In this document: one piece after another, positions 36,717-50,900 of the stretch
Numbering within the stretch: the stretch's first letter is position 1
Layout of the letters: each line of letters begins with the position of its first letter
Assembly: GCA_944989445.1 (NCBI GenBank)
Contig: CALYLW010000011.1
Coordinates: forward strand, 2,137,501 to 2,201,500
Origin: Ampullaceana balthica
Taxonomy: Eukaryota > Mollusca > Gastropoda > Lymnaeidae
Reading direction: 5' to 3'
DNA length: 64,000 nt
The notes under the pieces: model-generated
Told to the model about the DNA's origin: nothing
Databases searched by the model: none
What the model saw: the letters and a program-made list of their open reading frames with translations, nothing else
Program-made: the position numbers and the translations under genes

Positions 36717-39700
36717 TTAAGAATTTTTCTTGAACCTTCTCATGAGGCGAATAACAGCAACCTTTAAAGCAGGCCATAACATAGAAATATTTTTCTTGTA
36801 CCATTCCCTGTAAGAAACAAAAAATTTAATCATTTAATTTATATAAAAATGGTCCAATTATATTAATTTTTTCAATGACATCCTAAAAATGTGTATATAC
36901 TATTGATAATGATTATGTTAAAAATAACAATAACCTTTTCAAAAAGTATATGATTACTTAAATATGAATTATTTGGCATCTTATAAATTTATAGTTTATA
37001 GCCCCACACAATATAGTAATATAGGGCACACAAACACGGACAGTTAAGGAATAATAGGGATAGTGATTGAAAGTGGGGACAGCATTCATCAAAAAGATAA
37101 AATTATAAATATATATTTACTATTAATGGCAAATATTATGAAGAGCTGTAAATAAATAAAATCATAGTTTAAATTAGAAAACACTTATTAATTAAAAAGG
37201 AAGAGCACAGATCAACCTACTTATTATAATTAAGATGAGCTACTCGGTTCTCATTAAGAAAAGATCTGTAAAATACAGAGAGCTCCTCAGGTGACAGACT
37301 AGGTTTTCCATCTACATCTTTACTATGATGGCTTTGAATGAACAGATCTTTCTCCTGAAAAATAAATAAATGAGTTTTTTTTAAAAATGCTGAAGATAAA
37401 GTTTTGTTGATATTTAATTTTAAAAATCCATGAGGTTCAAATGAAATACAGTGATATACTTCTCATATTATTTGTACGAGGTTGTTAGACAACAAAGATA
37501 TTGTTATTATTTCATTACATTTATCAATTTTACTCCCCCCCTCCCACACACACAATCTATATATATAATTCACCAAAGCGAGTATGTGCAAACAAGCATG
37601 ATGAATGACCCTCACTAGGTTCGACCCAGTTTATGGTTTGGCAAGCGGAGGTGGTGGAGAGAGTGGCAACAATGGTTCTTGCATTCTTTTGCGTTGTTCC
37701 TTCACAGAATAACATGTGATTCGTAGTGTAGTGGTTATCACGTCTGCCCTACACGTGGAAGGTCCTGCGTTCAAGCCCCAGCAAAAACATTATTTTTTAA
37801 TTTTTAAAAATGTGTGTGTGTGTGCCCGCTCTTTTCCCCCTTTTTTTCAACGTAGTGTTAACTTGCACGGTATCATACCGTGTAAGTTATTTTTTTCATA
37901 AGTTACACAGTATTTGCGCATGCGCAGAGACGGTTTTGTAGTCACTTATTTATAAGTTTTTAAAAGTTACAAAAAGTACCGATCTTCCGTGGTCTCATGA
38001 TTGAGAGTTGGACTAGAGAACGTAATGTAGAAGAACAGGCATGGGTTCGACTTTCGGTTGAGACTAATATTTTTTCTTTTTTTTACAATTCTTAAATTCT
38101 TATAATTACGATTAAATTAGATCTTTTACTTTTAGGGTCAGGGTTAGAGTTAGTTGTCTATTTTTTACACTAAAATAGAAAAACAAAAATATGGAAATCA
38201 ATTAAAAATTCTTATTATAATTACTATTAAATTAGATCTTTTAGTTTTAGGATTTTAGGGTCAAGGTTAGGGTTAGTTGTCTATTTTTTACATTAAAATA
38301 GAAAAACAAATATTTTGAAATCAATTAAAAATTCTTATTATAATTACGATTAAATTAGATCTTTTAGTTTTAGGGTCAAGGCTACTCAAGGTTAGGGTTA
38401 GTTGTCTATTTTTTAAATTAAAATAGAAAAACAAATATATTGAAATCAATTAAAAATTCTTATTATAATTACGATTAAATGAGATCTTTTAGTTTTAGGG
38501 TCAAGGTTAGGATTAGTTGTCTATTTTTTTACATTAAAATAGAAAAACAAATACAGTATTACAGGGACTAAAACTAATTAAATCAATTTAACATTCTTAT
38601 AATTACAATTATATTGTAATTATTAGTTTTAGGGTCAGGGTTAGGTTTAGTTTGTGTATTTTTTACATTAAAACATTACCGTACCGTGCAAGTTATTTTT
38701 TTTACTAACTTACACGGTATCATACCGTGCAAGTATTTTTTTTACTAACTTACACGGTATCATACCGTGCAAGTTAACGGCACCTTTTTTCAAACATGGC
38801 TAACCTTCACTAGGGTTGGCCAATCAAAGTTTATGGTTGGCAAGCTAGGGTGGTGGGCAGGTAGATAACCGCAGTGCGAATGTCTTGAGACCAACAATGC
38901 GTCGGTGGTTCCCCTCCACTGATGTTCACTCGGGTTGTTTTGATTTGATCGTGCTGAAGTTTGTGTCCGTTCTTTTCCCCCTTTCTTTGCCCTATCCATG
39001 AGCAAGTCTACGGCGTATGCTATGCCGCGGGGCGTATCTAGTAATGATATTTGATGATTTTCCTCCCTGCTTTCCCTATCTTAAGACTATTTACCCCTAT
39101 TGCAGTTTCCCCCTAGATTCCATTCTTAACCATGCTCTCCTACTTATTTCCTGAAAGCTTCCCTCTTACTGGCCTTTTTAAGCTAATACTTTTGATTTTA
39201 GATGCAAAATCTTCCATAATAATAATATTAAAAATATTAAGAAAGAAAAACAATGATTAATCTCCTAGAATTTTAACCAATTTTCCTTTCATTGCTTTAG
39301 AGAATTTAATCTTTTACTTCATATACCAATTTAAAGCTGATTTTATATAGGCTGCACATAAACTCAGTGACCATAAATGATATATATAAATGTATGTATT
39401 TAAGAGCTAAAATGAAAGAAACACTCATTATTAGATGCACACCTTAAAAAATTTAGAATTGTGCTGGGCCCAAAATAACTGGTTCCATTCCAAGATTTCT
39501 GCACGTCTTAGCCGAAACACTTTCTCTGCAGTTGTTTCATTTGGAGGCACATAAAATTGCACAGGTCTAATATTTGACACAGCATCTGGTGGTCCTATTA
39601 GGTCTGCAGTGCAACCATCAGGTGGTTTTGGGATAATTTTTAATTTCTGAGGCTAAAAAAGGAAGATTTCACATTAAGTAAGTAATTTTTCAAGTATTAA

Positions 39701-40362
39701 TTATCTTGAGAGTGTATTAAAACCGTTATCTCCTATCATGCCATTCCAGATTTCATGTACATTATTTTCAATACTGAAACAATGAAAGAAGCCACATTAG
39801 TATTGACCGTTTAGTGGTGATAAATTAGACATAAATTGTAAAATCAACCGATGGCCGATAACTAAAATTGATATTTCATTTTAAAGGAAAGATATTTATT
39901 AGCTTTGAATAAAATACCAATATCTTAAGATATTAAAAAAATTGAAGTTATGATTTATCATATGTGGGCGTGGGGAAATATTAGGACTAAAAATCCTTTA
40001 TTTTCTTTCTTATTCTTTGTATTTAATAAACTTATAAAATGAACTATTTCTCATTCCTGTCTTCATTTTGCGTTCACTTGTCTTTTATCTGAATTGCCTC
40101 TAATAGTCAATAGGACTTATATCTAGAAATAATTTTTATTTTTACTTTATGAAACTGTAGATTAGAGCAATTATAAAAATTAATATATATTTAAAAATTA
40201 AATGCTTAATTGCCTTAATATACTTACTCTAACACTGACAGTACTGACACTAACAACACTTTTTTGACTTGAAAAATATTTGCACTGTGTTAATTGCAAA
40301 CATAAAGTGCTTTTATAATGAAATGCAGCGTTTGACTGATAAATATTAAGTCGTTTCAACAT
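36717..40362 (-). CDS. COA8: cytochrome c oxidase assembly factor 8 (COA8/APOPT1), 4 exons, 189 aa
   Basis: Minus-strand exons 40228-40362, 39443-39652, 37221-37354 and 36717-36807 join in frame (570 nt with stop). Exon 1 encodes a basic, Ser/Thr-rich start without acidic residues (MLKRLNIYQSN...), as expected of a mitochondrial presequence. Exon 2 carries the family core DLIGPPDAVSNIRPVQFYVP and EWNQLFWAQHN. Exons 3 and 4 carry FYRSFLNENR and NYNKEWYKKN. Family knowledge: COA8 is a metazoan mitochondrial protein needed for complex IV assembly and protected by oxidative stress; its loss in humans causes a cavitating leukoencephalopathy. The human protein is of similar length (about 190-206 aa). 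No exon is broken. Intron 2 is filled with repeats (tRNA-like, telomere-like and hairpin sequences). It is convergent with DHRS7 and divergent from the kelch gene. Confidence 0.93.
37717..37790 (+). tRNA. tRNA-Val-like pseudogene or SINE head
   Basis: CGTAGTGTAGTGGTTATCACGT and CCCTACACGTGGAAGGTCC match eukaryotic tRNA-Val, with the anticodon loop reading TAC. The T-arm is GCGTTCAAGCCCC. The acceptor ends do not pair properly, and a T-rich repeat follows. It is therefore more likely a pseudogene or retroposon head than a working tRNA. Confidence 0.5.
37858..38785. repeat. telomere-like ~120-bp tandem repeat framed by hairpins
   Basis: Four or so diverged units (38100-38560, spacing 115-125 bp) contain TTAGGGTCAAGGTTAGGGTTAG and ATTAAATTAGATCTTTTAG. 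The block is bounded by the short palindrome CACGGTATCATACCGTG (near 37867, 38714 and 38755). It lies in COA8 intron 2. Confidence 0.7.
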
Positions 40363-40829
40363 GACTTAAAATACACTATTAGTTATGTTATTCAGAGTAA
40401 ATTTCAGTAAAATAAACTTTATGAACACTTTAAATTAAAAAAATATATTATTATATACATTTACATAGTGTATTAATTATATTATATATAATATTCGACT
40501 AGGTCATTGGCTCCAATAATCCCACGTAAATCAAGGCATTTACATTTTTCAAACTAAATCTTGGAAGTAATAATTAGCTATTTCTTCAGGCTTTATTATT
40601 ATTTTTATTTCTAAGCACTTTTGTGTAGCTCTCAACCATATTGTTTATCTGGCACTGGCACACGTCTTTCCAGATTTTTTTCACCTATGTCATGGCATAC
40701 TAAATGCAATGTTGACACAAGTGAACAACTAGAAACGAAACAATACATTACATTTTCAGTAAATAATTTATTCATTAAATTAATTATATTTTTAAAAAAT
40801 ATAGCCTATAAGAAAAATATCCTGACCCA

Positions 40830-41190
40830 TCCACCAGAGGAAACATATATAAATTAAAACAAATTTTAAAAAAAGAGCAACAAGATTCATTAATGGAGAC
40901 AAAGTAACACCATTAGTCATTAGTTACATAATTAAACGTAGAAACACTACAGACACTACAGTAGATAGAGGCTCTAGTAATGGACTATTTAATAGGGGAA
41001 AGAAGTTAGAAGTACAATAAGCGAAATAGTAATAATACATAAGTAACACAAAGATTATGTAATTTAATACTACACCCTGCTAGCTAGAGATTTTCTTCAC
41101 TTAAAAATTTTTCTTACACGTAATCTTATCTTATCTTATCTGTTACAGAAGATTATTACGTCCTGCGCTTATCTGTGGTTTGTGTTATTA
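40830..41190. mobile_element. LINE fragments
   Basis: A plus-strand reverse-transcriptase remnant (ACCCATCCACCAGAGGAAAC ... AGATTCATTAATGGAGAC) is followed by a reversed LINE tail (41127-41190: TTATCTTATCTTATCTGTTACAG). It lies 5' of COA8. Confidence 0.55.
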
Positions 41191-41341
41191 TTATTATTGT
41201 TAGCATGAAAACATTATATTTTAATTATAATAGTGTCATATGGGGCGGGGTGGGGGCAGACAACTAGGTGGTAGTCTATAGTCAAGGATGGCATTTTACA
41301 GACACCTTCGTTGTTTGTGTATTTTTAAATCCCTTATATCA

Positions 41342-41536
41342 GTGTTTCTCAATTATTTTCTGTCATGCCCCACCCCCCTAGGAAGAAAGAAAACATTTCG
41401 CGCGCGCGACTGTAAATAGCATCATGTGTCTATAAAATTGTTATAATAGTAGACCTCTGCATAACGGTCAAACGAGCCCCCCTTTACGGAGCCTTGCGCC
41501 CCCCTAGGGGCGTGCCCCACTATTTGAGAAACACTG
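41342..41536. mobile_element. 195-bp hAT MITE
   Basis: Ends CAGTGTTTCTCAATTATTT and ACTATTTGAGAAACACTG. The flanks CCTTATAT and GCTCATAT agree at 6 of 8 positions. Confidence 0.7.
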
Positions 41537-41554
41537 GCTCATATTAACTTCACC

Positions 41555-43020
41555 GTCTTGTCTCTCTCTCTCTCTCTCTGTCTGTCTGTCGTGGGTGGGC
41601 GGAAAAACAAAAGTAAAAAAAACAAACCCGTAAAAACAAAGTTTTTGACTATAAATCCCTTATATATGAGACATAACTAACAGTATTGATCATTTTCAAA
41701 CATTTACAGACTGAATCTGTCTTAACTCAACTTTGCATCATAACCCTAGTGGGGGGGAGGGGTGGGTGGGGGGAGGGGTGGGTGGGGGGGGAGAGGGGAA
41801 AAGTCTGGTCACCGATTCGCTTGACCGAGCTCAGAGTGACACGTAAAATGTAAACAAAAGCGCCCGTCGTTTCGTTGGGTCGCCTCAATGCGTCAGCTCA
41901 AAATTTCACGTGGCAAAAAAAACAATAACAAATGTGAATTTAAATTACATACCTCATATAAGGATAAACTAAAAATGCATTAATTTAAATACGGTACGTG
42001 CGATCGATCTGAAATTTTGATACAATGCATTGTTAGGTTAGACGGGTCCGTGTGCCAAATTTCAGTTCGATCGGATCATGGGAAGTGGGTCATTTTTGAC
42101 TTCTGTTTTTCCACCCGCCCGCCGAGCCCAAGACAGAGAGAGAGACAGAGACGGCGGTGAAGTTAATATAATGGATTTAAAAAATGGCCCACTTTCCGTG
42201 ATGCTATCGAGCTGAAATTTTGCACATAGACAGACTCGTGTCACCTAACAATGCATTGTATCAAAATTTCAGATCAATCGAATGTACCTTAATTAAATTA
42301 ATGCATATTTATTGATATCTATATAACTCTTGTATCCGTCTGTTATTGTTGACATCCACGTGTCACTGGAGTTCACTCCAGCCATCGATGACCACATCCC
42401 GGTGTTTACAGCAAGGACAGTTCAGTCAGTTTCAGTCTGTAAATGTTTGTCGCGCCGTGCATATTATATCGCACATAATCAATAATTTTAGTTATGCCTC
42501 ATATAATGTAAGGGATTTATAGTAAAAAAAACTGTGTTTTTACGTGTTCTTTAATTACGTCCCTTATATTAAATTCACCGCATTGTCTCTCTCTCTCTGT
42601 CTCTCTCTCTCTGTCTGTAGTGGGCGGGCGGAAAAACAGAAGTAAAAAATCACACACTTCCCGTGATGCTATCGAGCTGAAATTTTGCACATAGACTCGT
42701 GTCACCTAATAATGCATTGTATCAAAATTTCAGATCGACCGTAATTAAATTAATGCATTTTTAGTTTATCTCTATGTAACTCTATGTATCCGTCTGCTAT
42801 TGTTTAAATCTACGACGTATACGTGTTACTGGAGTTCACTCCAGCCATCGATGACCAAATCCCGTGTTGACAGCAAAGGGGAGTTCAGTCACGCTCAGTC
42901 TGTTCATGTTTGTCGCGCCGTGCATATTATATTGCACATAATCAATACTTTTAGTTATGTCTCATATATAAGGGATTTACAGTCAAAACTTTTTTTTACG
43001 TGTTTTTTAATTCAGGCTTT
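41555..43020 (-). repeat. diverged satellite monomers, mostly inverted
   Basis: The text at 42183-42310 and 42540-42745 is the reverse complement of the 455-bp satellite unit at 60-64 kb (GATGCTATCGAGCTGAAATT, AATGCATTGTATCAAAATTTCAGATC). Direct-oriented parts lie at 41600-42180. GGAGTTCACTCCAGCCATCGATGACC recurs at 42368 and 42831, a spacing of 463 bp. It occupies the divergent intergenic region. A (TC)n run lies at 41559-41590. Confidence 0.7.
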
Positions 43021-44945
43021 TTCATACCCTATTCAATAATTAACATTCTGATTGCTTTCCCCACCTCCACTTTTAAAAAGATTAGTTTACACGAGAACAT
43101 TTAAATGGGGTGGGGCTACGTATCTCCCGAGGTACAGGGCACCTAAATGAGGCTTGAGGTGTTATATTATAAAGGAATAAAGGGAATGGGGGCGCCGATT
43201 TCATAATTTGTTATCCGGCGAAAAATATCCTAGCTGCGAGCACTTGACACTTGAACTGAACTGTAAAAAAAATCCCGCAGTTTTATTACCTAAAACTTAA
43301 TTTTACTCCAAGACATTAATTATTTAATAAAGAAACGCGTTAGTTAACATGAGAAAACTAAAATGATTTAAATAATAATCAAACGCGCGTGAACTGCAAT
43401 TAACATTTTAATATTCTAATGACCATTTCCATACGTATAAGAAAAAATAATTTTCTTTTCTAATGTATTTTAAACTGCTTAATCTAGTATCCAAATAGTT
43501 TTCTCCAAGGATGTAAACAATTTTTGAGTGGAACTAAAAAATATCATTAAGTAAGTCATGAACTACTATTAACTATTTAAACCTTGAGGACGTCCGTGTT
43601 GTGTGCGTCAGAGCAAAATCTGTAAATCTATGTACCATTCATATTCATATCATTTGAGTGAATTATAAATTATTTATTAGATTAGTGTGAGTATCATTCA
43701 TGCAATACTGATTACTGATAGACTGATAGAGTGATCAGTGATACTACTGATACTGGCACTGGCATTACTCATTACTGTTGACTGTTCTGTTGGCTGTTGC
43801 CGTTGCTAGTCTAAGTATTACTTAAAATTACTAGTACTAGTGTTAGTTAATGAATTTACAGGCAGTACTCTGTTAACTCAGTCAATATAGTTCAATATCC
43901 CACTTAACCTATATACTGAGAATGACTAAGATTGTGACTAGTGAGTAAGAATAACTAAGATTTAAGATACAGCACTAAATTGAATTCTGTTAGTGATAGT
44001 GATACTAAAACTAATTATACATTTATTATCTTATTTTACATATTCTGTGCAGTAGTATGCAGAAGATCATTGTTTTATACACTTATTAAGTCGCTTATCC
44101 ATCCATGGTTAAAGTTAAGTAAGGCCGATGCTAGTCGTCTCGAAGTTCGAGTCATCCAGCATGAATACTAGTCGTCTCGAAGTCGTTTTGATTTTAAAAA
44201 ATAGACAACTAAACCTAACCCAGACCCTAAAACTAACATCTGAATTACGTTAATGGATAAAAATAAGGCTTCGTAAAAATAATTGCACTTATTCCTTATT
44301 TACTTATTCCCTATTTTCAAGTGTAAAAATACAACATTTCATTCCCGGAAGTACGCTTCGCTCTGCCATATTGCCATAACAACAATGAAAATACTTCGAG
44401 ACGAGTAAAGTTAATGTCTAGTTTTGCATTTTTGAGTTTTGAATGCATAAGTCATACGTCATAAGTCTCATAAGAGAAAGTGTGTTGTCGTGTTGTTTTT
44501 TCTGGTTAGTTTTTAGGCTCAGACTGACTCAGACTCCAACAACCCACGTGGGGTCCAGTCCAGACACTTCATTATATATATATAATAATATAAGTTTGGG
44601 TGCCCTTAATTTAGCCTTAAATTTAAATCATTGGGGCACTGGCCTTAGCCCAATCAGCCCCCCCCCCTTTAAATCGCCCATGGCAATGGTATTTTAAATA
44701 TCATTTGTTCTACTTTTTAGAAATGAAAATTCATCAGCATTAATTTATTAAAGAAAACATTTTATAATAGAAGTACAAAAAATATGATTATGACGAAACT
44801 TACTAAAAAGTTGAATGGAAAATTTAAATATTAACAATTATAATGTGCATTTAAGAAAATGTGTTTTTTTCCCTAAATACATACAGATTCAATGCAGAAA
44901 CTTTGTTAAAACGCTTTTGTACCAAAAGTTGCCATATAACATACT
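43021..44945. other. intergenic region 5' of the kelch gene
   Basis: No gene recognised. A short GATACTACTGATACTGGCACTGG-like simple region lies near 43680-43800, and inverted CTCGTCTCGAAG/CTTCGAGACGAG motifs near 44131-44405. The promoter is presumably here, but no core element is convincing. Confidence 0.35.
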
Positions 44946-47900
44946 ATGAGTAAAGAACAGACTTGCCTTTCCTTACTGCCCACATGGCAAGCAGCAAAAG
45001 TGACAACAGAGGTCTTCTGTGAAGAAAGATGTGGACACAATGCTGTTTGCATAAATAATGAATTAATCATCTGGGGAGGATACAATGTAAGCTTTCTAAG
45101 TTTCTTTTATATATTCTAGAAATGATGCTTACAATATATTCTTTTATCTTATTTTTAAAAATTATTTTTTATTATTGTAATATGTTTCATGAGATCATTA
45201 CCCTAAGATTCATCTTAGTATATTTTCAAAAGTTTCTTCTCTAACAACTTTATCTGTGCTAATATCCTGAAGGTGCCAATAGACAAACATTATTACTGAT
45301 TTCTTTCCCATAGAATTTGGTTGACAATGGAGCCAAGTACTGTTCCACAGATGTTTTATGGAGCTACAGCATTGAGTTGGATCGTTGGTATGAACCTGTT
45401 AATTTAATTATCTATTATAGTTCCAAGTGTTGTTAAATCTTTATTATATAGTCTTAGATACTTTTTTTAGTGACATGTTTATTTAGATGAATAATAAAAT
45501 ATTTAAAAAAAACACATTTTACAAATACACTTTAAATATTTATTGTTGCTCCTTATGTAGAAAATTATATGAAGATCCCATTCTGATTCACTCCTGTAAT
45601 AGATACACGAAGTAAAAAAAAAGAAAAAACATCAAAATCTAATTTTGTAAATACAGTAGTTTGGAGACGACTAGAAATAATAAAATAATTATGCTTCAAG
45701 CAATCTTGCAAGTCTCTCTTATTTTTATTCATTAGAGCTAGTGATTTGGATTGACTCTTCAATATAGTTCATTCTCACCATGGGGAAAAGGTGTTGTGTG
45801 ATTTTTGTGTGGTTAGGTGGTTGGGGAAGTCTCAGCAAAAAAATAGTTACGTTCATTCAAAATTTCTACAATAATTTTCTGAAATTTTGACAATCTGTGA
45901 ATAGCAAATTTTATGTTTCAAATTTTGTAAAAGTACAGTATTAGGAAATCTATTTTAAAAAATATCTTCAGAATTTAGACTTGTATTTAAAATATGAACT
46001 AGCTAGATAGAACTCAGAGAGTAATCACTAGGCAAGTGGTATAAATTTTTTCGATTTCTGATAATTATTCTAACTTTAGGCTGTGTCTTCACCATTTGAA
46101 AATAAATAGAATAATGGGTTGGGAAGTAAATTTGTTACTGTGTATGTAGGTCACTAAACGTCGCCGAGTACACTACTGCAAATTACCCTAGTAGGTTACC
46201 AGTACTATCTTTTATCTTTTATCTTATCTATACAGACGCTCCTTCTATGCAGAAGATAGTTGCGTCCACAGACCATGAGAGATGATCTGTTGGCAAGTGA
46301 TGCAGCGTTCACAGGCCACGGCTTTGTGGGTTCCACGCATTACCCAGCCACCTAACTACATGTAGTGTTAGGTACCCATTCGGAGCGGGGTGACTCAGGG
46401 ACGCCCTAGGCCCCGGGAACAAACCCTTGCCTTCACACGGATTCGAACCCGTGACCATCGGTACGACATTCCAGTGCGCTGCCACTCGACCACCGCGTCC
46501 CCTGTTTTATCTATGACCGATGAATGTCATACAGTCTAAAAGGGGAAATAAAGTTATGAAAATTATGTAATATTTCAAAATGTCCATTAACTTGGTAAGG
46601 TATGTGCTTTATGGTTGGTTCTCTTATGATGTTATAGGATTTGTGTGAAAACAAGAGGGGAAATCCCTGAGTGTATCTCTGGAGCTTGCAGTGCTATTCT
46701 TTGGCCCTACTGGTATCTATTCTGTGGACACAATTTCAATGGAAACTCCAGTGCCATTAGTAGAATAGATCTTTGTACTCTGAAGTGGGAACATTTAAAA
46801 GTATCAGGAAAGTTGATCTGTCCCAGAGACAAAGCCTCATCTTGGGTTTTTAAAAATAAGTAAGTTTTTTGTTGTAATTTTTCCCCTTGCGGATCATTCT
46901 GTTAATACTCAGAACCTGTGGATTAATTGTCATTTGACTTTAATTATATTATATTTTAAGTGTAAATAACTGAAGCAATTTTTATGATTTTATTTGTTCA
47001 AATTTCTGTTCATTATAAAAGTAAAAGAGGTCAAATTAGATCGAAGTTGAAGCCTGCTGTTTCAATGTTTATTAGTGGTTAACAGAAAAATATGTTATTT
47101 AAACAGCTTATGTGTAGGCCTGACTGGAGTCACAAAAGAACAAACATTTCAGCAAAAAGTCTTCCTCAAGGAAAAATAGACAAAAAACTAAAATTATATT
47201 TATAAAATTATCTATGAAAACTGTAATTTGAAGGTAATTTTATCTGTGTTAAAATAATGTGCCATCAAGATTAATTAATGCCATTTAGATTGTCTTATAT
47301 CTGGCATAATTCTGCATATGAGTGGGGTTTTTTAACATGTAAACACCACAGGTCAGGTGGTTTATTCTTCCCCTTACATTAAATGACTTATCTAAACTGA
47401 AAATTTAGTGTACTAACTTTTGATTGGTTAATAAATTTTATATAAATTCTTGTATCAGATTTCTTTCATATATTATATATAACTTTATGAGATTTTATTC
47501 AACATAGCTGTTCATAAATAGTTTGAAATTTTCCTGTTTTTAAAAAAAAGGATATATTGCTTTGGTGGCTTTGGTCCAAGACTCAGCAATGACTTTCTCT
47601 GGTGTTCAGATGAAGATACATATAATGAAGATCCTGGTGTAAGTTTTTCTTGCCAAAATTAAAGTTAAAGCTATTTGAGTTTTGTAACATTTCTTAAACT
47701 ATTTTCCTTGTCTTTATACTTCTTGACTTTTAGTCATCAAGTTATGAAAATTTCTAGCTAAGCCACATTTTAACTATCTGTCTTATCTCACTTTGATTAA
47801 CACACTTTTATTTTACTTCTAAAATGTTTCTTTTTAATTAAAATTATTTTATCCTTCTTATCAAAGTTGAATCACCTGTAGAGTATCATTGTAGTGTAGT

Positions 47901-50900
47901 TAAAGCTGCACTATTTTATTTTCATTATGGCACGATGAATGACATATTCCAACTTTGTCTTAACTGCAGTCTTATAGGGGTTGGAATGACCAAGTTGTTT
48001 ATTTTGACACAGAGAAATCAGAGTGGGAGTTGGTTCGCTGTCAGGTTTGTATTTCATTTTTAAATGCCACTAACTTAGTTGTAATCAAATCTTAGATTTT
48101 TTTACATTTTAGAAATCATGGTGGAAAATAGACAAATCAATTTCAGTTGAATTCCCAATAATATTTTGTCTTTCATTTGGTTTATTATATGCAAATTTTA
48201 AATTAAAAAATTAAATTAAAAAAAATATATTAAAAAATCAAGATGTGTTGTTTATAAAACATTCCACTCAAAGATAATTGTAGACAACAGAAATGATTGC
48301 CCTTAACCCTACCAGATCGAGTTACAGAATGTTAGGTAATAGATTTAATTCCTATATACCGAGTTACCAAATTCTAGGTATTTGGGATATCACTTGAATA
48401 AGTTCTAAAAATAACAGCCAATCGTCGTTAAATCTCGCATTTGTTGCAAGAGTAGTGTTTACAAATGGTATTTTCCTCACATAAAGCAGTGAGTTGTGAT
48501 TAGAGTTGATTTTATAAAAAATGACCATGAAAAGATCTGCGAATAAACCGAGCACTTCCCCAGGAAAAAGAGCAAGCATGATACCCACCAAAAATAGAAT
48601 TGCTATAAAGCAATACATCAAAGACAAGCCTAGAAAATGGGGAATAAAATCGTTTCTTCTTTGCTAAAGTCAGACAGGCTACATAGTCAACGCTGAGATC
48701 TACACTGGGGCAGCACCAATAGTTGCAACAGAGCTGGGTGCTGTGGGAAACACTGTGGCTCGTCTTTTGACATCACGTGAGAAGGAAAAGAAAGCACATA
48801 TTATCGTTATGGATCGGTACTACAACTCGGTGACATTAGCAAGATACATGCTGAATGAGCTGCAAACAGGACTTGTTGGTACTCTTCAACAAAATATAAA
48901 ATTTTTTCCACTGTCCTTGAAGAAGGTGGACAAGCTTGCGAGAGGTGAAAGTCGCTATAGATGTCAGGGCAGCAAAACCTGTATGGTATGGCAGGATCGG
49001 AGGCCAATTACATTCATCTCAAACTTTCATGACCCAACACAAATAGGAGTAGCAAACAGAAGAAACAAAGATGGAACACTTGATGAAGTTCCGATGCCAC
49101 AGCTTGTCCAGGACTACAACCGCCACATGGGGGGTTGTGACAATAATGATCAAATGACGCGCCTCCATCGCTCACGCCGTCATTACCGGTGGCCCCGTCA
49201 CCTTTTCATCAAATTTTTCATGTTGGCCTGCTACAATTCATTTGTTATCTATGTGTCTAAACTAGAAGCAGCTGAGAAAAAATACATGTTTTACACTAGA
49301 TATATCCAGAATCTATGCATTGACCTGATTGGCAATTACCGCTCAACAGCCATTCGCCGAGGACAAATGGTACCATGCCCCCAACGCCACACACCAGGCA
49401 ACCACTGGCCTGAAATTACAGAAGCGACTGCTTCCAATCATTCTGCACTGACTGCTTGGAAAAACACCTTCAATACAACAGAGCACACCTTGGAGTAGCA
49501 TACAAGTACAACCCACATAAGAAGGTCAAGACCAACGTCACGTGCTCTATGTGCAAAAAGTACTTTTGTGTAAAGCATGGCTCAACCTGCTCGGAAGACT
49601 ACCACTCCAAGGCGCAATACTGGCGTTAGATGGAAGCATTGTTCAAATAATTAAACAATTATTATCTTCTAAAATAAAATTTAAAAATTTTTTTTGGCTG
49701 CGCGGTAATTCTAAACTGCTGCGCGGTGTCGGTCGAAAACCTACGTGGCTGCGCAGCTCAGAGGGAACATTGGTGCAAAGTTGCACAGTATCCATTTTGA
49801 AATAATTGTTTTTACTAAATTTGATGCGCGTTAATTATAAACTGCTGCGCGGCGGCGGTTAGATATCTGTGTGGCCGCACATCCGCGCAGCTTAAATGGA
49901 ACATTGGATGGAAGTTAGGCCTATTTCCTACTATATCTTAAAGTGTGAGCTCATTCTGACCACTGGTTTTCATGATACTAGCAATTTTCTAACCATGTAC
50001 ATTTTCTTAATTTTTGCTGGGGAGGCCAGGTATAGCTTGGGGAGCTCAGGGCTGGTAGGGTTAAAAATCTCATATACCTAATTTTGTAAAAAATTTTAAA
50101 AATATGATAATAATACTTTTTTGTGATGGCAAGGCATTTGATAACAAGCATGTTAGATAGTTAGATGCCATATATAAAGCTAACATTTCGTACTAGTATT
50201 TTATGTCATTGTGATGCTATTTGTAAAACGTGCCTTTTGCTAATTATTTTTTACAAAACTACAGCTCTCATTTACCCACCAACCAATTGAATAATTCTGT
50301 TTTAACCTTTGACAGGGAGAGAAGCCTAGCAGTCGAGCAGCACATGCTACTGTATGTATTAACACAAAAGTTTACTTGTTTGGTGGTCGGCATTCAACAT
50401 ACCGACTCAATGACTTACATTGCTTAGATTTAGAGTCTGACACTTGGAGTGGAGTGTAAGTTGTTGGATTCAGTTGTCAACATGAATTCAAAGGAACAAT
50501 ATTTGCATGTGTGGTGTTCAGTTCCAAAATAATTAGAAATACAGGAGACTTACGTACACAGTAACAAATTTATTTCCCAACCTATGATATAAAAAGAAAG
50601 AGGAAAGTTCTACATAAACCTGGAATATATACTAAGCACAATGTTTTGAAAACATGCACAACATTGAAAACAATGTCATTTGTAAATATTTCATTTAATG
50701 AAAAACAAAGTGTATGTTTGAGTTTTAAAAAATGTCCCCTATTTAATATAAGTGCTTAGAAGTTTGATTGTTTAGTTTGATGTATTTGACGTGGTTACTT
50801 GTTTAAAAATTTTTTTTTCATGTTATTGAAACACAAATAACAAGTAGTCCTTTTGACAATTTAGGATATCCTGTACAGGAAATATCCCAGGGCCAAGATC

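Noticed and set aside
37984..38062. Second tRNA-like segment with GGGTTCGAC
   Set aside because: Only a loose B-box match; the cloverleaf arms do not pair.
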